A stretch of DNA of 6,743 nt from Methanomicrobiales archaeon (GCA_012521035.1 JAAYND010000023.1:1-6743), one strand, 5' to 3'; positions 1-6,376 are shown, numbered from the stretch's first letter. Translations and numbers: made by a program. The notes: generated by a model not told the origin, from the sequence alone.

Positions 1-35
1 TATCAGGCTTAACAAGTAATATAGGTACTTGGATA

Positions 36-39
36 GAGG
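36..39 (+). promoter_or_regulatory. Ribosome binding site of the L44e gene
   Basis: GAGG lies 8 nt before the ATG at 48, in a good Shine-Dalgarno position. An A/T-rich TAATATA at 17-23 might be read as a TATA box, but it would put the transcript start at about 45, downstream of this site. The true promoter is therefore probably outside the window or poorly resolved. Confidence 0.6.
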
Positions 40-47
40 CTATTATT

Positions 48-326
48 ATGAAGATGCCATCAAAATTCAGGACGTACTGCCCATTCTGCAGGAATCACCA
101 GGTTCATGAGGTCGTGCGGGTGAAGAGGGGACGGGTACGCCACTTCAACTGGATCGATCGTCAGAAGGCCCGCAGGAGTACTGTGGGCAACATGGGTAAG
201 TTCAGCAAGGTGCCCGGCGGCGATAAGCCGACGAAGAGAATCAACGTGAAATACCGCTGCACGGTCTGCGGGAAGTCACACCTCCGGCCGGGATTCCGGG
301 CCGGGAAATTTGAACTGGTGGAGTGA
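48..326 (+). CDS. rpl44e: 50S ribosomal protein L44e (eL42)
   Basis: Zinc-binding protein of the large ribosomal subunit; in archaea and eukaryotes this family sits near the tRNA exit (E) site. The 92-aa product has the usual family length and opening (MKMPSKFRTYCPFC) and two CxxC knuckles, C11/C14 and C71/C74, that would hold one zinc ion. A basic middle segment with GGDKPTKR at about residues 58-65 matches the conserved GG-x-x-PTK loop. The ATG at 48 is chosen because it gives the canonical N terminus and has GAGG 8 nt upstream. It is the first gene of the operon within the window, and its stop is 6 nt before the S27e start. Identification is secure from family knowledge and the visible motifs. 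Confidence 0.96.
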   Translation: MKMPSKFRTYCPFCRNHQVHEVVRVKRGRVRHFNWIDRQKARRSTVGNMGKFSKVPGGDKPTKRINVKYRCTVCGKSHLRPGFRAGKFELVE

Positions 327-332
327 GGCATA

Positions 333-521
333 GTGGTCCGATTGAACAGGGAGAACAGGAGCACGTTCCTGAAGGTGAAGTGCCCCGATTGTGAGAACGA
401 ACAGATCGTCTTTGAGAAAGCGAGCACCGTTGTTGAATGCAGTGTCTGTGGCCGGCTCCTCGCAGAGCCCCGTGGCGGGAAAGCTGATATAAAGGCTGAG
501 ATCCTCTCAGTACTTGAGTGA
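333..521 (+). CDS. rps27e: 30S ribosomal protein S27e (eS27), GTG start
   Basis: Small-subunit zinc-ribbon protein found in archaea and eukaryotes. The 62-aa product has the expected length and the four-cysteine ribbon C17-P-D-C20 and C36-S-V-C39, spaced by 15 residues, after a basic N terminus (NRENRSTFLKVK). Initiation is at GTG 333; TGAGG at 324-328, overlapping the L44e stop codon, can act as Shine-Dalgarno 4 nt away, so translation is probably coupled to L44e. The stop TGA at 519-521 is followed 6 nt later by the aIF2-alpha start. L44e-S27e-aIF2alpha is a conserved gene order in Euryarchaeota, which supports the call. Confidence 0.95.
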   Translation: MVRLNRENRSTFLKVKCPDCENEQIVFEKASTVVECSVCGRLLAEPRGGKADIKAEILSVLE

Positions 522-527
522 TTGTTG

Positions 528-1307
528 ATGCATGAGAGAGAGTGGCCCGAAGAGGGAGAACTCGTCGTCTGCACGGTCGCGGACGTCAAGGATTTTGCGG
601 CGTTCGTGACCCTGGATGAATACGGCGGGCGGAGAGGGCTCATACCGATATCTGAGATAGCACGGGGCTGGATTAAGTATATCCGGGACTACATACGCGA
701 AGGGCAGAAGGTCGTCTGCAAAGTCCTGAGTGTTGACCCGGGCCGTGGCCACATCGATCTCTCATTGAAGGATGTAAACGAGCACCAGCGACGCGAGAAG
801 ATCCACGAGTGGAAGAACGAGCAGAAGGCTTCCAAGTGGATCGGGTTTGCTGCCGAGGCGACGGGGGTGGACCGGGGGACGATCGAGGAGGCTATATACC
901 ATGAATACGGCCTCCTCTACCCGGTGTTTGAGGAGATCGTCACGACCGGCGGCGAGGCGGCGGATCGGTTGAAGCTCGATGAACCGATCAGGGAGTCGCT
1001 CATCGCGATCGCAAACGATAACGTGAAGGTTCCCCGGGTGACGATCACGGGGTACCTCGAGATGATATCGCCCCGGCCAGACGGGGTTAACGTGATCCGC
1101 CGCGCGCTCCGGAGCGCGCAACCGAAGATCGAGAACGTCGAGATCGACCTGATCTACGTCGGGGCTCCGAAATACCGGATAAAAGTGACGGCGCCCGATT
1201 ATAAGACGGCTGAGAAGGCGATCGAGAAGGCGGCGAACGCAGCCGTCGGCGTGGTTGAGCGGGCAGGCGGGACAGGCCGATTTATCCGGAGACAGAGGGT
1301 CGGATAA
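528..1307 (+). CDS. Translation initiation factor aIF2 subunit alpha
   Basis: Alpha subunit of the heterotrimeric GTP-dependent factor aIF2, which brings methionyl-initiator tRNA to the small ribosomal subunit. The 259-aa product has the three family domains: an S1-type RNA-binding barrel (about residues 10-80, with GLIPISEIARGWI and GHIDLSLKDV), a helical middle domain (about 85-170) and a C-terminal alpha/beta domain (about 175-259, with IYVGAPKYRIKV). I prefer ATG 528 to the two TTG codons at 522 and 525, because GAGTGA at 516-521 (overlapping the S27e stop) sits 6 nt before it and the family normally starts at this point. The residue matching the regulatory Ser51 of eukaryotic eIF2-alpha appears to be Ala45. 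Nop10 begins 6 nt after the stop. Confidence 0.96.
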   Translation: MHEREWPEEGELVVCTVADVKDFAAFVTLDEYGGRRGLIPISEIARGWIKYIRDYIREGQKVVCKVLSVDPGRGHIDLSLKDVNEHQRREKIHEWKNEQKASKWIGFAAEATGVDRGTIEEAIYHEYGLLYPVFEEIVTTGGEAADRLKLDEPIRESLIAIANDNVKVPRVTITGYLEMISPRPDGVNVIRRALRSAQPKIENVEIDLIYVGAPKYRIKVTAPDYKTAEKAIEKAANAAVGVVERAGGTGRFIRRQRVG

Positions 1308-1313
1308 GCGAGC

Positions 1314-1478
1314 ATGAGCAACCGCATACGCTGCTGTCCGCACGATCGGCGATATACGCTCTCTTCGATATGCCCGGTCTGCGGCCGGCCGACGCGGCCG
1401 GCCCACCCGGCACGTTTTTCACCAGAGGATAGATACGGATGTTACCGGAGGGTGGTACGGAGATGGACAACGTCGTAG
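1314..1478 (+). CDS. nop10: H/ACA RNP component Nop10
   Basis: Small protein of box H/ACA ribonucleoprotein, which with Cbf5, Gar1 and L7Ae carries out RNA-guided pseudouridylation of rRNA. I translated this 54-codon gene by hand. It begins MSNRIRCCPHDRRYTLSS and contains the family core CPVCG (C20, C23), HPARFSPEDRYG (about 31-42) and YRR. The ATG at 1314 is 6 nt after the aIF2-alpha stop; no strong Shine-Dalgarno is visible. The 3' end overlaps the PAC2 gene by 16 nt in another frame, and the PAC2 ribosome binding site lies inside this gene. In Pyrococcus-type Nop10 the first zinc knuckle is C-P-K-C; here it is C8-P-H-D11, so one classical zinc ligand is replaced. The family assignment is firm. 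Confidence 0.93.
   Translation: MSNRIRCCPHDRRYTLSSICPVCGRPTRPAHPARFSPEDRYGCYRRVVRRWTTS
1447..1454 (+). promoter_or_regulatory. Ribosome binding site deciding the PAC2 start
   Basis: GGAGGGTG lies within the nop10 coding sequence, 8 nt before the ATG at 1463. A more upstream in-frame ATG at 1439 has no comparable site and would place this motif inside the gene, so 1463 is the likely start. Confidence 0.7.
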
Positions 1479-2209
1479 TGAATTTTTTTCGGGATGATGA
1501 TATCGATGCCCCGATCCTGATCGAGGGATTACCGGGCATCGGGCATGTGGGGAAACTGGTCGCCGACCACCTCATCGATGAGCTCGACGGGGAACTGGTG
1601 GCGGAGATATACTCGCTCCATTTCCCGCCGCAGGTGGTTGTTGACGGGGAGGGCGTCGCCCGGCTCGTCTGCAACGAGATATACCGCTGCGAGAAGGATG
1701 GGAAGGCGATCCTCTTCCTCGTGGGGGATTTCCAGAGCACGTCGCCTGAGGGGCACTACATCCTGGCGGAGAGTTACCTGGATATCGCCGAGGATCTCGG
1801 TGTCAAGCGGATATACGCCCTCGGGGGCTACGGTGTCGGCCACCTGGTCGAGGATCCGAGGATTCTCTCGGCGGTCAATATGGAGCACCTCCGGCCGGAG
1901 GTGGAGGCGGCCGGGGGGTCGTTTGAGAACGCCGGGATGGGCGGGGCGATCGTGGGGGCGTCAGGGCTCCTGCTTGGTCTCGGCGTGGTGCGGGGGATCG
2001 AGGGTATCTGCCTGATGGGCGAGACGAGCGGATACATCGTCGATCCCCGGAGCGCCGATAGCCTCCTGAGTGTTCTTTCCAGCCTGCTTGAGATCGAGGT
2101 CGACCATACCTTCCTGCAGGAGCGGGCGGAGGATATGGAGCAGGCGATCGAGACGATCCGGGAGGCCGAGGAAGCCAGGGCCCGGGAAGAATTGAATTAT
2201 ATCGGGTGA
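1463..2209 (+). CDS. PAC2-family proteasome assembly chaperone
   Basis: Archaeal protein of the PAC2 / COG2047 family (PbaB-like), whose studied members help assemble or bind the 20S proteasome core. The 248-aa product shows the family's N-terminal signature IEGLPGIGHVGKLVADHL (about residues 20-37), glycine-rich loops (LGGYGVG at about 120; GAIVGASGLLLGLG at about 160) and a charged helical C terminus (ERAEDMEQAIETIREAEEA) likely to form a coiled coil. The protein ends N-Y-I-G: a tyrosine near the terminus recalls the HbYX proteasome-docking motif but is one residue out of place, so docking by that route is uncertain. No membrane segment is seen. It overlaps nop10 by 16 nt and is the last gene of the operon. 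The family is clear; the exact cellular role is inferred. Confidence 0.9.
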   Translation: MDNVVVNFFRDDDIDAPILIEGLPGIGHVGKLVADHLIDELDGELVAEIYSLHFPPQVVVDGEGVARLVCNEIYRCEKDGKAILFLVGDFQSTSPEGHYILAESYLDIAEDLGVKRIYALGGYGVGHLVEDPRILSAVNMEHLRPEVEAAGGSFENAGMGGAIVGASGLLLGLGVVRGIEGICLMGETSGYIVDPRSADSLLSVLSSLLEIEVDHTFLQERAEDMEQAIETIREAEEARAREELNYIG

Positions 2210-2253
2210 GAGAGGGTTTCAGATCCCGAAAGGCGATCGGCCTTCACTGCCTC

Positions 2254-2279
2254 GTAGGGAGGTCACCCGACTATTTTTT
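2254..2279 (+). terminator. Probable terminator of the ribosomal/PAC2 operon
   Basis: An imperfect stem (GT-A-GGG at 2254-2259 pairing with CCC-G-AC at 2266-2271, one mismatch, 6-nt loop) is followed at once by TA and six T residues (2274-2279). Archaeal termination depends mainly on the T tract, and this is the first one after the PAC2 stop. A second small stem, AAGGC/GCCTT, lies just upstream at 2230-2244. Confidence 0.5.
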
Positions 2280-2631
2280 ATGAAATAAGGATCGCCATCG
2301 GGGGGCATGATCTCTTCGCTCACCAGGATCCCGATGGCCGGCGAGATATCGCGGATGCCCGGGAGATCCGCCGGCCTATCTTTGTGGGGGAGTGGTTGTT
2401 CATCTGCACCTCTTCAGGTAGCGGAGGGAGGGAGCCGGGCAGGACCAGGGTGTCTGTGATGTGGTGTTACCGATAAGACCGAAGGGCTTATGGCTACCAT
2501 CTGAGAATAACTCGATCGATTAGATCTGCCCTGAGGTTTTCAGATCCACCCCGGCCGCTGTAGTTGGGCGAGGCACCAACTTCCCATGTGATGACCGATG
2601 CATACCCATCCACAAGATCCGGCGCCACACG

Positions 2632-2662
2632 CACGCTGATGAGCGTGGACCACCGCCTCATC
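2632..2662. repeat. Overlapping inverted repeats (small hairpins)
   Basis: CACGCT (2632-2637) and AGCGTG (2642-2647) form a perfect 6-bp stem with a GATG loop. The overlapping sequence GATGAG-C-GTGG (2638-2648) can instead pair with CCAC-CG-CCTCATC (2650-2662), so the two structures exclude each other. A 10-bp palindrome, TCACCGGTGA, follows at 2661-2670. No function can be assigned; these may be incidental to the gene remnant on the other strand. Confidence 0.3.
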
Positions 2663-2786
2663 ACCGGTGAGCCGGCGACCCCATCCACCGGCATGCCAAT
2701 GCGAGCCCCGATACGGCGTCACGTCAGGGGTGGATCGGTGCCCTGCCCCGCTGCCCCCCGTCTCTTCTGCCGGCGAATTTCGACAG

Positions 2787-2824
2787 AATAAAATTCCTCA
2801 CCTGCAAACCCATGTATACGGAGA
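2787..2824 (+). promoter_or_regulatory. Possible TATA element and ribosome binding site for the IS21 fragment
   Basis: AATAAAATT at 2787-2795 is the only A/T-rich TATA-like element in this G+C-rich stretch and would give a transcript start near 2815-2820. GGAGA at 2820-2824 lies 8 nt before the ATG at 2833. The spacing fits an archaeal promoter and Shine-Dalgarno pair, but the TATA match is loose. Confidence 0.35.
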
Positions 2825-2832
2825 ATACAGCA

Positions 2833-3180
2833 ATGCTTGACATGGAAGACTTTCTATTCATCCGGGAGCTCTATAATCAGGGGGTGACCATCAGTCAGAT
2901 CGCCCGCGAGACGGGGTTTGATCGAAAGACAATACGCAAATACGCTCTCTCCAATGAGCCGCCCACGGCGAAGCCAAGAGCCAGGAAACCGAGCAAACTC
3001 GATGACTACAAGGAGTACATCCGGAACCGTATATCCGACAACCCGCCGACCATTACCTGCATTTACCGGGAGATTCAGGAGCAGGGATTCACCGGGAAGT
3101 ACACGATCGTCAGAGACTATGTCCGGAAGATCCAGTCAGAAATGAACGCATCGGCAGATCCCCGGCAGGTACGAAGGTAA
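2833..3180 (+). pseudogene. IS21-family IstA transposase, N-terminal fragment
   Basis: The 115-aa product (from ATG 2833; an in-frame ATG at 2812 would add seven residues) matches the N-terminal DNA-binding part of IS21-type IstA. It has MLDMEDFLFIRELYNQG, the helix-turn-helix ISQIARETGFDRKTIRKYA, then KPSKLDDYKEYIRNRI and IYREIQEQGFTGKYTIVRDY. IstA is normally around 400-500 aa, with a DDE integrase domain next; here the reading frame ends in two consecutive TAA codons (3178-3183) after an unrelated-looking tail (NASADPRQVRR). No catalytic domain and no IstB ATPase gene follow. I chose 2833 because GGAGA sits 8 nt upstream and related proteins begin at this methionine. It could be a dead remnant or a small DNA-binding protein kept for another use. 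It converges with the helicase operon. Confidence 0.75.
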
Positions 3181-3184
3181 TAAC

Positions 3185-3197
3185 CCCTGTTCCAGGG
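3185..3197. repeat. Short perfect hairpin after the IstA fragment
   Basis: CCCTG-TTC-CAGGG forms a 5-bp G+C-rich stem with a 3-nt loop, starting 4 nt after the IstA fragment stop codon. There is no T tract, so a terminator role is uncertain. Confidence 0.3.
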
Positions 3198-3234
3198 CCT
3201 CCTGTGGATTTCGCCCCGGCAGGCATATCCCCGC

Positions 3235-3284
3235 GAAAGAACCGCACGGATACCAGATGGAGTCGATCCGGCCGCCGGCGGATC
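3235..3284 (-). terminator. Possible terminator of the ATPase-helicase operon
   Basis: GATCCG (3265-3270) and CGGATC (3279-3284) are the arms of a G+C-rich inverted repeat that overlaps the helicase stop codon. About 25 nt further along on the minus strand there is a short T-rich run, TTCTTTC (around 3234-3240). The hairpin is strong; the T tract is weak and interrupted, so the call is tentative. Confidence 0.35.
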
Positions 3285-4866
3285 ACCTCCTCTGCATATC
3301 CTCCGGGAGGTAGTCAAAGTATGCTCCAAGAGAGGTTGACTGGTGAAAATCCGCCGGAGCGGCGGAGGCATGGATCTGCCTGACGTAGAGTCTCTGTTTT
3401 ATGGTCTTCTCGATCTTCCACACCCTCCCGGCGAGCACAAAAGGTCTCATCTCCCGGACGATCTTTGCCGGCAACACGATCTCCCCGATCTCGCGGTTCC
3501 TGGTACTATCGATGACCAGAACACCGATCGAGTCAGTGATGTTGGAGTGAACCTTCCCGCGTTCACCGAGATTCATGACCGCCTCTGAGGCGTAGAGCCG
3601 ATCCACCTTCTGGATGATCTGATCGTTCTCGCGGAGGTGGTCTATGATGCGCCTGGTCTGCGACTGATGCGGGCAGAACCCCTCAAAGATCGCCATGAGG
3701 TCGGCAACCGGCACCCCTGACGGATTCGCATAGAGGATCGAGAAGATCTGCTGCACCACCACAGAGAGATCCTCGCGATACACCTTCTCATCGAGGAGGT
3801 CATGCCTGGCTGCTGCGACGAGATCCTCGAATATCTCCCTGTTACCATCATGAAGAGCAAACATCCGGATCTCGCCGGTCCGCCTCCCCGCACGCCCTAT
3901 CCTCTGTATGAACGAGGACGTATCATAGGGCGGATCCGCGAGAACCACGCCGTCGACATCCCCTATATCGATGCCGATCTCAAGCGTCATGGTCGATACA
4001 CAGACCGCCCGCCTGGCAGACCTCATCGTCTCCTCGGCCTCGATCCTCTCTTTCTTATGCAGGCTCCCATGATGCACGACGACCTCACCAGGCCTCCAGA
4101 TCCCCTTCGCCTCGACTGCGAGCGCCTCTGTCCTCCTCCTGCTGTTGCAGAAGATCAAGAATTTGTTAAGCCCCTCCCTCTCCGCATACTCCTTCACCTC
4201 TTCAAGCGTCTGGACGTATGACTCACGGAAAACCCGCTTCCCATCTACCTGTATGATCTCACAGCCGGGCGCATACCGTGCAGCGACCTCCTCAGGGTTG
4301 CTGACCGTGGCGGAGAGGGCGTATACGGAGAAGTCATGTCTAATGTTGCGCAACCGTTTCAGGAGGAGGCGCAGTTGGTCCCCCCGGTACGTCCCGTCGA
4401 GGAAGTGTATCTCATCAAGAACCACCGCCTCGATCCTGCTGAGGGCCCCGGGGTGCCGGCAGAGTATCGAGTCGAACGACTCGGGGGTCGTGATCACTAT
4501 CTCAGGGAGGTCTCTCCAGTTGAGGGTGGGGCTGTCCCCCGTCTTTATATCGATCTTCAGGTGGAGGTGCCTGATCTGTTCGTTCAATCGGTCGTAGAGA
4601 TCGTTTGCCAGGGCCCGCGTCGGGGTTACATACAGCACCGAGAGACCCCTTATATCCTCTGTTAATATGCGCTCACAGAGCGGTGCAATGACCGCTTCGG
4701 TCTTCCCGCTTGCGGTGGGCGATACCAGGAACGCATTCCTCCCGGCGAGAACGACCGGGATCGCGGCCGCCTGTATGGGAAGGAGCCTCCCGAACCGGAC
4801 AAAGAATGTGTGCCATGTCCTCCTGAGGCTTCTCTTCATCCGGAGCGTCTCATTCCTCGAGATCAT
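3283..4866 (-). CDS. Lhr-like superfamily 2 DEAD/DEAH helicase (BrxHI-like)
   Basis: ATP-dependent nucleic-acid helicase, 527 aa. RecA domain 1 holds LLPIQAAAIP (28-37), motif I SPTASGKTEA (49-58), Ia TPTRALANDL (81-90), Ib TTPES (126-130), DEIH box (151-154) and SAT (185-187). RecA domain 2 holds FLIFCNSRR (236-244), STMTLEIGIDIGDVDG (291-306) and the arginine finger motif QRIGRAGR (321-328). A winged-helix-like part (about 368-430) and a beta-rich part with FVLAGRVWKIE (476-486) follow, as in Lhr proteins. The DEIH box and these C-terminal parts point to Lhr/BrxHI-type helicases of defence loci. The ATG at 4866 overlaps the upstream ATPase gene by 17 nt; Met10 (4839) is an alternative start outside the overlap. 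It ends soon after the beta-rich part, shorter than full Lhr proteins, so C-terminal loss is possible. Defence role is inferred from context. Confidence 0.87.
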   Translation of the reverse strand: MISRNETLRMKRSLRRTWHTFFVRFGRLLPIQAAAIPVVLAGRNAFLVSPTASGKTEAVIAPLCERILTEDIRGLSVLYVTPTRALANDLYDRLNEQIRHLHLKIDIKTGDSPTLNWRDLPEIVITTPESFDSILCRHPGALSRIEAVVLDEIHFLDGTYRGDQLRLLLKRLRNIRHDFSVYALSATVSNPEEVAARYAPGCEIIQVDGKRVFRESYVQTLEEVKEYAEREGLNKFLIFCNSRRRTEALAVEAKGIWRPGEVVVHHGSLHKKERIEAEETMRSARRAVCVSTMTLEIGIDIGDVDGVVLADPPYDTSSFIQRIGRAGRRTGEIRMFALHDGNREIFEDLVAAARHDLLDEKVYREDLSVVVQQIFSILYANPSGVPVADLMAIFEGFCPHQSQTRRIIDHLRENDQIIQKVDRLYASEAVMNLGERGKVHSNITDSIGVLVIDSTRNREIGEIVLPAKIVREMRPFVLAGRVWKIEKTIKQRLYVRQIHASAAPADFHQSTSLGAYFDYLPEDMQRR

Positions 4867-6376
4867 GGATTATGAGATCCTGCAGATCCTGGCCGGGGTG
4901 GAACCGCATAAGGTCCAGCGCCTCGACCACTGCTTTTACAAAGACCCTGGTCTTCTCCTTCGGGAGGAGTTCAAACGCTATCCTCTGAGGCTCGAAATAG
5001 TATGCCTCCCGGTAGATATCGACGATCTGCCTGAAGAGGTGTGCGTGTTCGGTGTGCGAGAGCGGTTCGATATTGAGCGAGGGCATCCTGCTGATCGCCA
5101 GGTATGCAGCGCGGTCGTGTGCGAGCGACTCAAAAAACTCCGGAACAAATGCAAACACGATCTTCATACCGGTCTCTTTCTTCCATATGTACGGGAGCTG
5201 ATACATCCTGTACCCGGGGTAGCGGAGGCCCGAGTAGCGCCCGAAGTACCCTCTTCCTTTCACGTGTTCAATTGCCCGTTCTCCTGCCGCCGCTTCTTTT
5301 ATGAGGGATTTCTCGCTGTTAGCCGTAAATATGAGGCCTTTCAGCGTATTTAGCGCCATCCTGTGCTGATAATTTGTGTAAAATGATTTATCGATGCTCT
5401 CGGCCTCATCTATGAGTATAAGGAGCCCCCTGAGACCGAGTATATTCTTTGCTATCCAGCCAAGCCCGCTCAGGAGATTGCAGCATATGTTTGCGGCGAG
5501 CTGAAAGTCAGGCAGGCGAAGTAGATAACTTCGCTTCGAGATACTACCGCCTTTTATCCAGTCCCAGAGATCCTCATTATCTGGTTCCGCTCCCCAGTGC
5601 CCGATGAACATCCCAAAGTAGAGATGCGCCTCCACCGGCGACATATCGCGCGCTGTTCTGACCACGAATGTCATCAGATCGGTGAATGTGAGGATCTGGT
5701 CGCCAGAACGGTACTCCAGCGATTGAACTACGCTCTGATACAACCGCTTCGGCTTGTGAAACGGTGTTTCATTCGGGTCTATCTCGATCCTCGCGACGGC
5801 CCACCCGTCATGCAGCGCATGCGACGCGATCAACTCCAGAAGGTGGCTCTTCCCCACACCGTAGTCCCCATCGATGCGCAGGCAACCATCCTCTGACCCG
5901 AGCCACTCCCGGATCTTCTCAAGCTCGCCGTCCCTGCCGGCTGTGAAGCGTTCGATCTTCTCACGCGGAACGCCGCCCTGGCGGAGAGCCTCAATGATGA
6001 CCCTTGCCTCATGTCTTGCCTCCGTCCTCGGAGACAGCGACCGGCGGCCGGCGTATACCTGAGAGGGGATGCGCCCCTCAAACACCGCGCCCGGGATGGC
6101 GGGTGCGCCTGATGCGCCGGGATGCACTACCGGGAGAGATGCCGGCTCTGCCGCCAGAGCGCTCTCCCGCACCCCCGCCAGGGAAGATGCTGGTTCTACC
6201 ACCGGGGGGCTCTCCTGGTCGCGAGGGATCTCTCTATCCCGGGGTGCCCGCAGTTCGCTCCTGGGGATCCATCTCCTGATCCCGCATGAGAAATGGACAA
6301 GCAGCTCAAGACCCTGGTACCTCCTCGCCTGAACAACGCCTGTACCATAAACCTCGTGGTTGACGGTCTCAGTCAT
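4850..6376 (-). CDS. BrxD-like (DUF2791) P-loop ATPase with N-terminal Tudor-like domain
   Basis: 508-aa AAA+-type ATPase related to the BREX ATP-binding protein BrxD. Layout: residues 5-43 resemble the Tudor/SH3-like tail of UvrD/PcrA helicases (VNHEVYGTGVV, LLVHFSCGIRRWIPRSEL); 44-105 is a Pro/Ala/Glu-rich linker with a tandem repeat; then the family lead-in ARVIIEALRQGGVPREKIE (124-142) and FTAGRDGELEKI (144-155), Walker A GDYGVGKSH (170-178), EIDPNETPFHKPKRLYQSV (198-216), and Walker B LLILIDEAE (318-326, D323/E324). The C-terminal part (410-508) is helical. No signal peptide or membrane segment, so cytoplasmic. I start at ATG 6376 because GGAGCGGAG lies directly upstream; a TTG at 6391 is less likely. 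It follows the upstream gene by 11 nt and overlaps the helicase, so the three are probably co-translated. A partner role with the helicase is inferred. Confidence 0.85.
   Translation of the reverse strand: MTETVNHEVYGTGVVQARRYQGLELLVHFSCGIRRWIPRSELRAPRDREIPRDQESPPVVEPASSLAGVRESALAAEPASLPVVHPGASGAPAIPGAVFEGRIPSQVYAGRRSLSPRTEARHEARVIIEALRQGGVPREKIERFTAGRDGELEKIREWLGSEDGCLRIDGDYGVGKSHLLELIASHALHDGWAVARIEIDPNETPFHKPKRLYQSVVQSLEYRSGDQILTFTDLMTFVVRTARDMSPVEAHLYFGMFIGHWGAEPDNEDLWDWIKGGSISKRSYLLRLPDFQLAANICCNLLSGLGWIAKNILGLRGLLILIDEAESIDKSFYTNYQHRMALNTLKGLIFTANSEKSLIKEAAAGERAIEHVKGRGYFGRYSGLRYPGYRMYQLPYIWKKETGMKIVFAFVPEFFESLAHDRAAYLAISRMPSLNIEPLSHTEHAHLFRQIVDIYREAYYFEPQRIAFELLPKEKTRVFVKAVVEALDLMRFHPGQDLQDLIIHDLEE
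6119..6214 (-). repeat. Two-copy 48-bp tandem repeat in the ATPase linker
   Basis: The linker contains two adjacent 16-residue units (residues 55-70 and 71-86), each starting ES and carrying EPAS at the same offset (61-64 and 77-80). At DNA level, GATGC(C/T)GG(C/T)TCT recurs 48 bp apart (6138 and 6186). A shorter PRD-x-x-x repeat (PRDREI, PRDQES; residues 45-56) precedes it. The units have diverged, so this is an old duplication of a flexible spacer. Confidence 0.6.

Larger units (their letters stand above)
2219..2720 (-). pseudogene. Possible decayed gene remnant(s), unrecognised
   Basis: This roughly 500-bp stretch has no intact gene that I trust. On the minus strand, fragments of protein-like sequence appear in different frames. 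The first is open from about 2720 to 2494 (includes STLISVRVAPDLVDGYASVI and ends DLIDRVILRW-stop). The second is around 2400-2455 (LVLPGSLPPLPEEVQ). The third is open from 2411 to 2219 with no good start (includes PGIRDISPAIGILVSEEIMP and DGDPYFIKNS). Their composition resembles real coding sequence, but stops and frame changes separate them. One explanation is a single gene broken by frameshifts; another is chance in G+C-rich DNA. I do not recognise the family. The stretch lies between the housekeeping operon and an IS21 fragment, where decay would be expected. Confidence 0.3.

Noticed and set aside
17..23. TAATATA as the TATA box of the ribosomal operon
   Set aside because: Would start transcription at about 45, after the visible Shine-Dalgarno at 36-39.
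161..643. Long open frame on the minus strand
   Set aside because: It lies opposite L44e, S27e and the aIF2-alpha start, which are certain; its sequence is low-complexity Ser/Thr/Pro-rich, as expected of a shadow.
762..1406. 214-codon open frame on the minus strand
   Set aside because: Arg/Pro/Asp-rich translation antisense to aIF2-alpha and nop10; no family features.
1439..1462. ATG at 1439 as the PAC2 start
   Set aside because: It would add eight residues (MLPEGGTE) that merely translate the Shine-Dalgarno region; ATG 1463 has GGAGG at ideal spacing.
2661..2670. 10-bp palindrome TCACCGGTGA as an operator
   Set aside because: Single copy, not near a convincing promoter; a palindrome of this size is common by chance.
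2564..2791. 75-codon + strand open frame in the gene-poor stretch
   Set aside because: Composition is that of chance frames in G+C-rich DNA, with no ribosome binding site and no family; the opposite strand looks more coding-like.
4667..5353. 228-codon + strand open frame
   Set aside because: Antisense to both the helicase N terminus and the ATPase C terminus, which have clear motifs; no recognisable domain.
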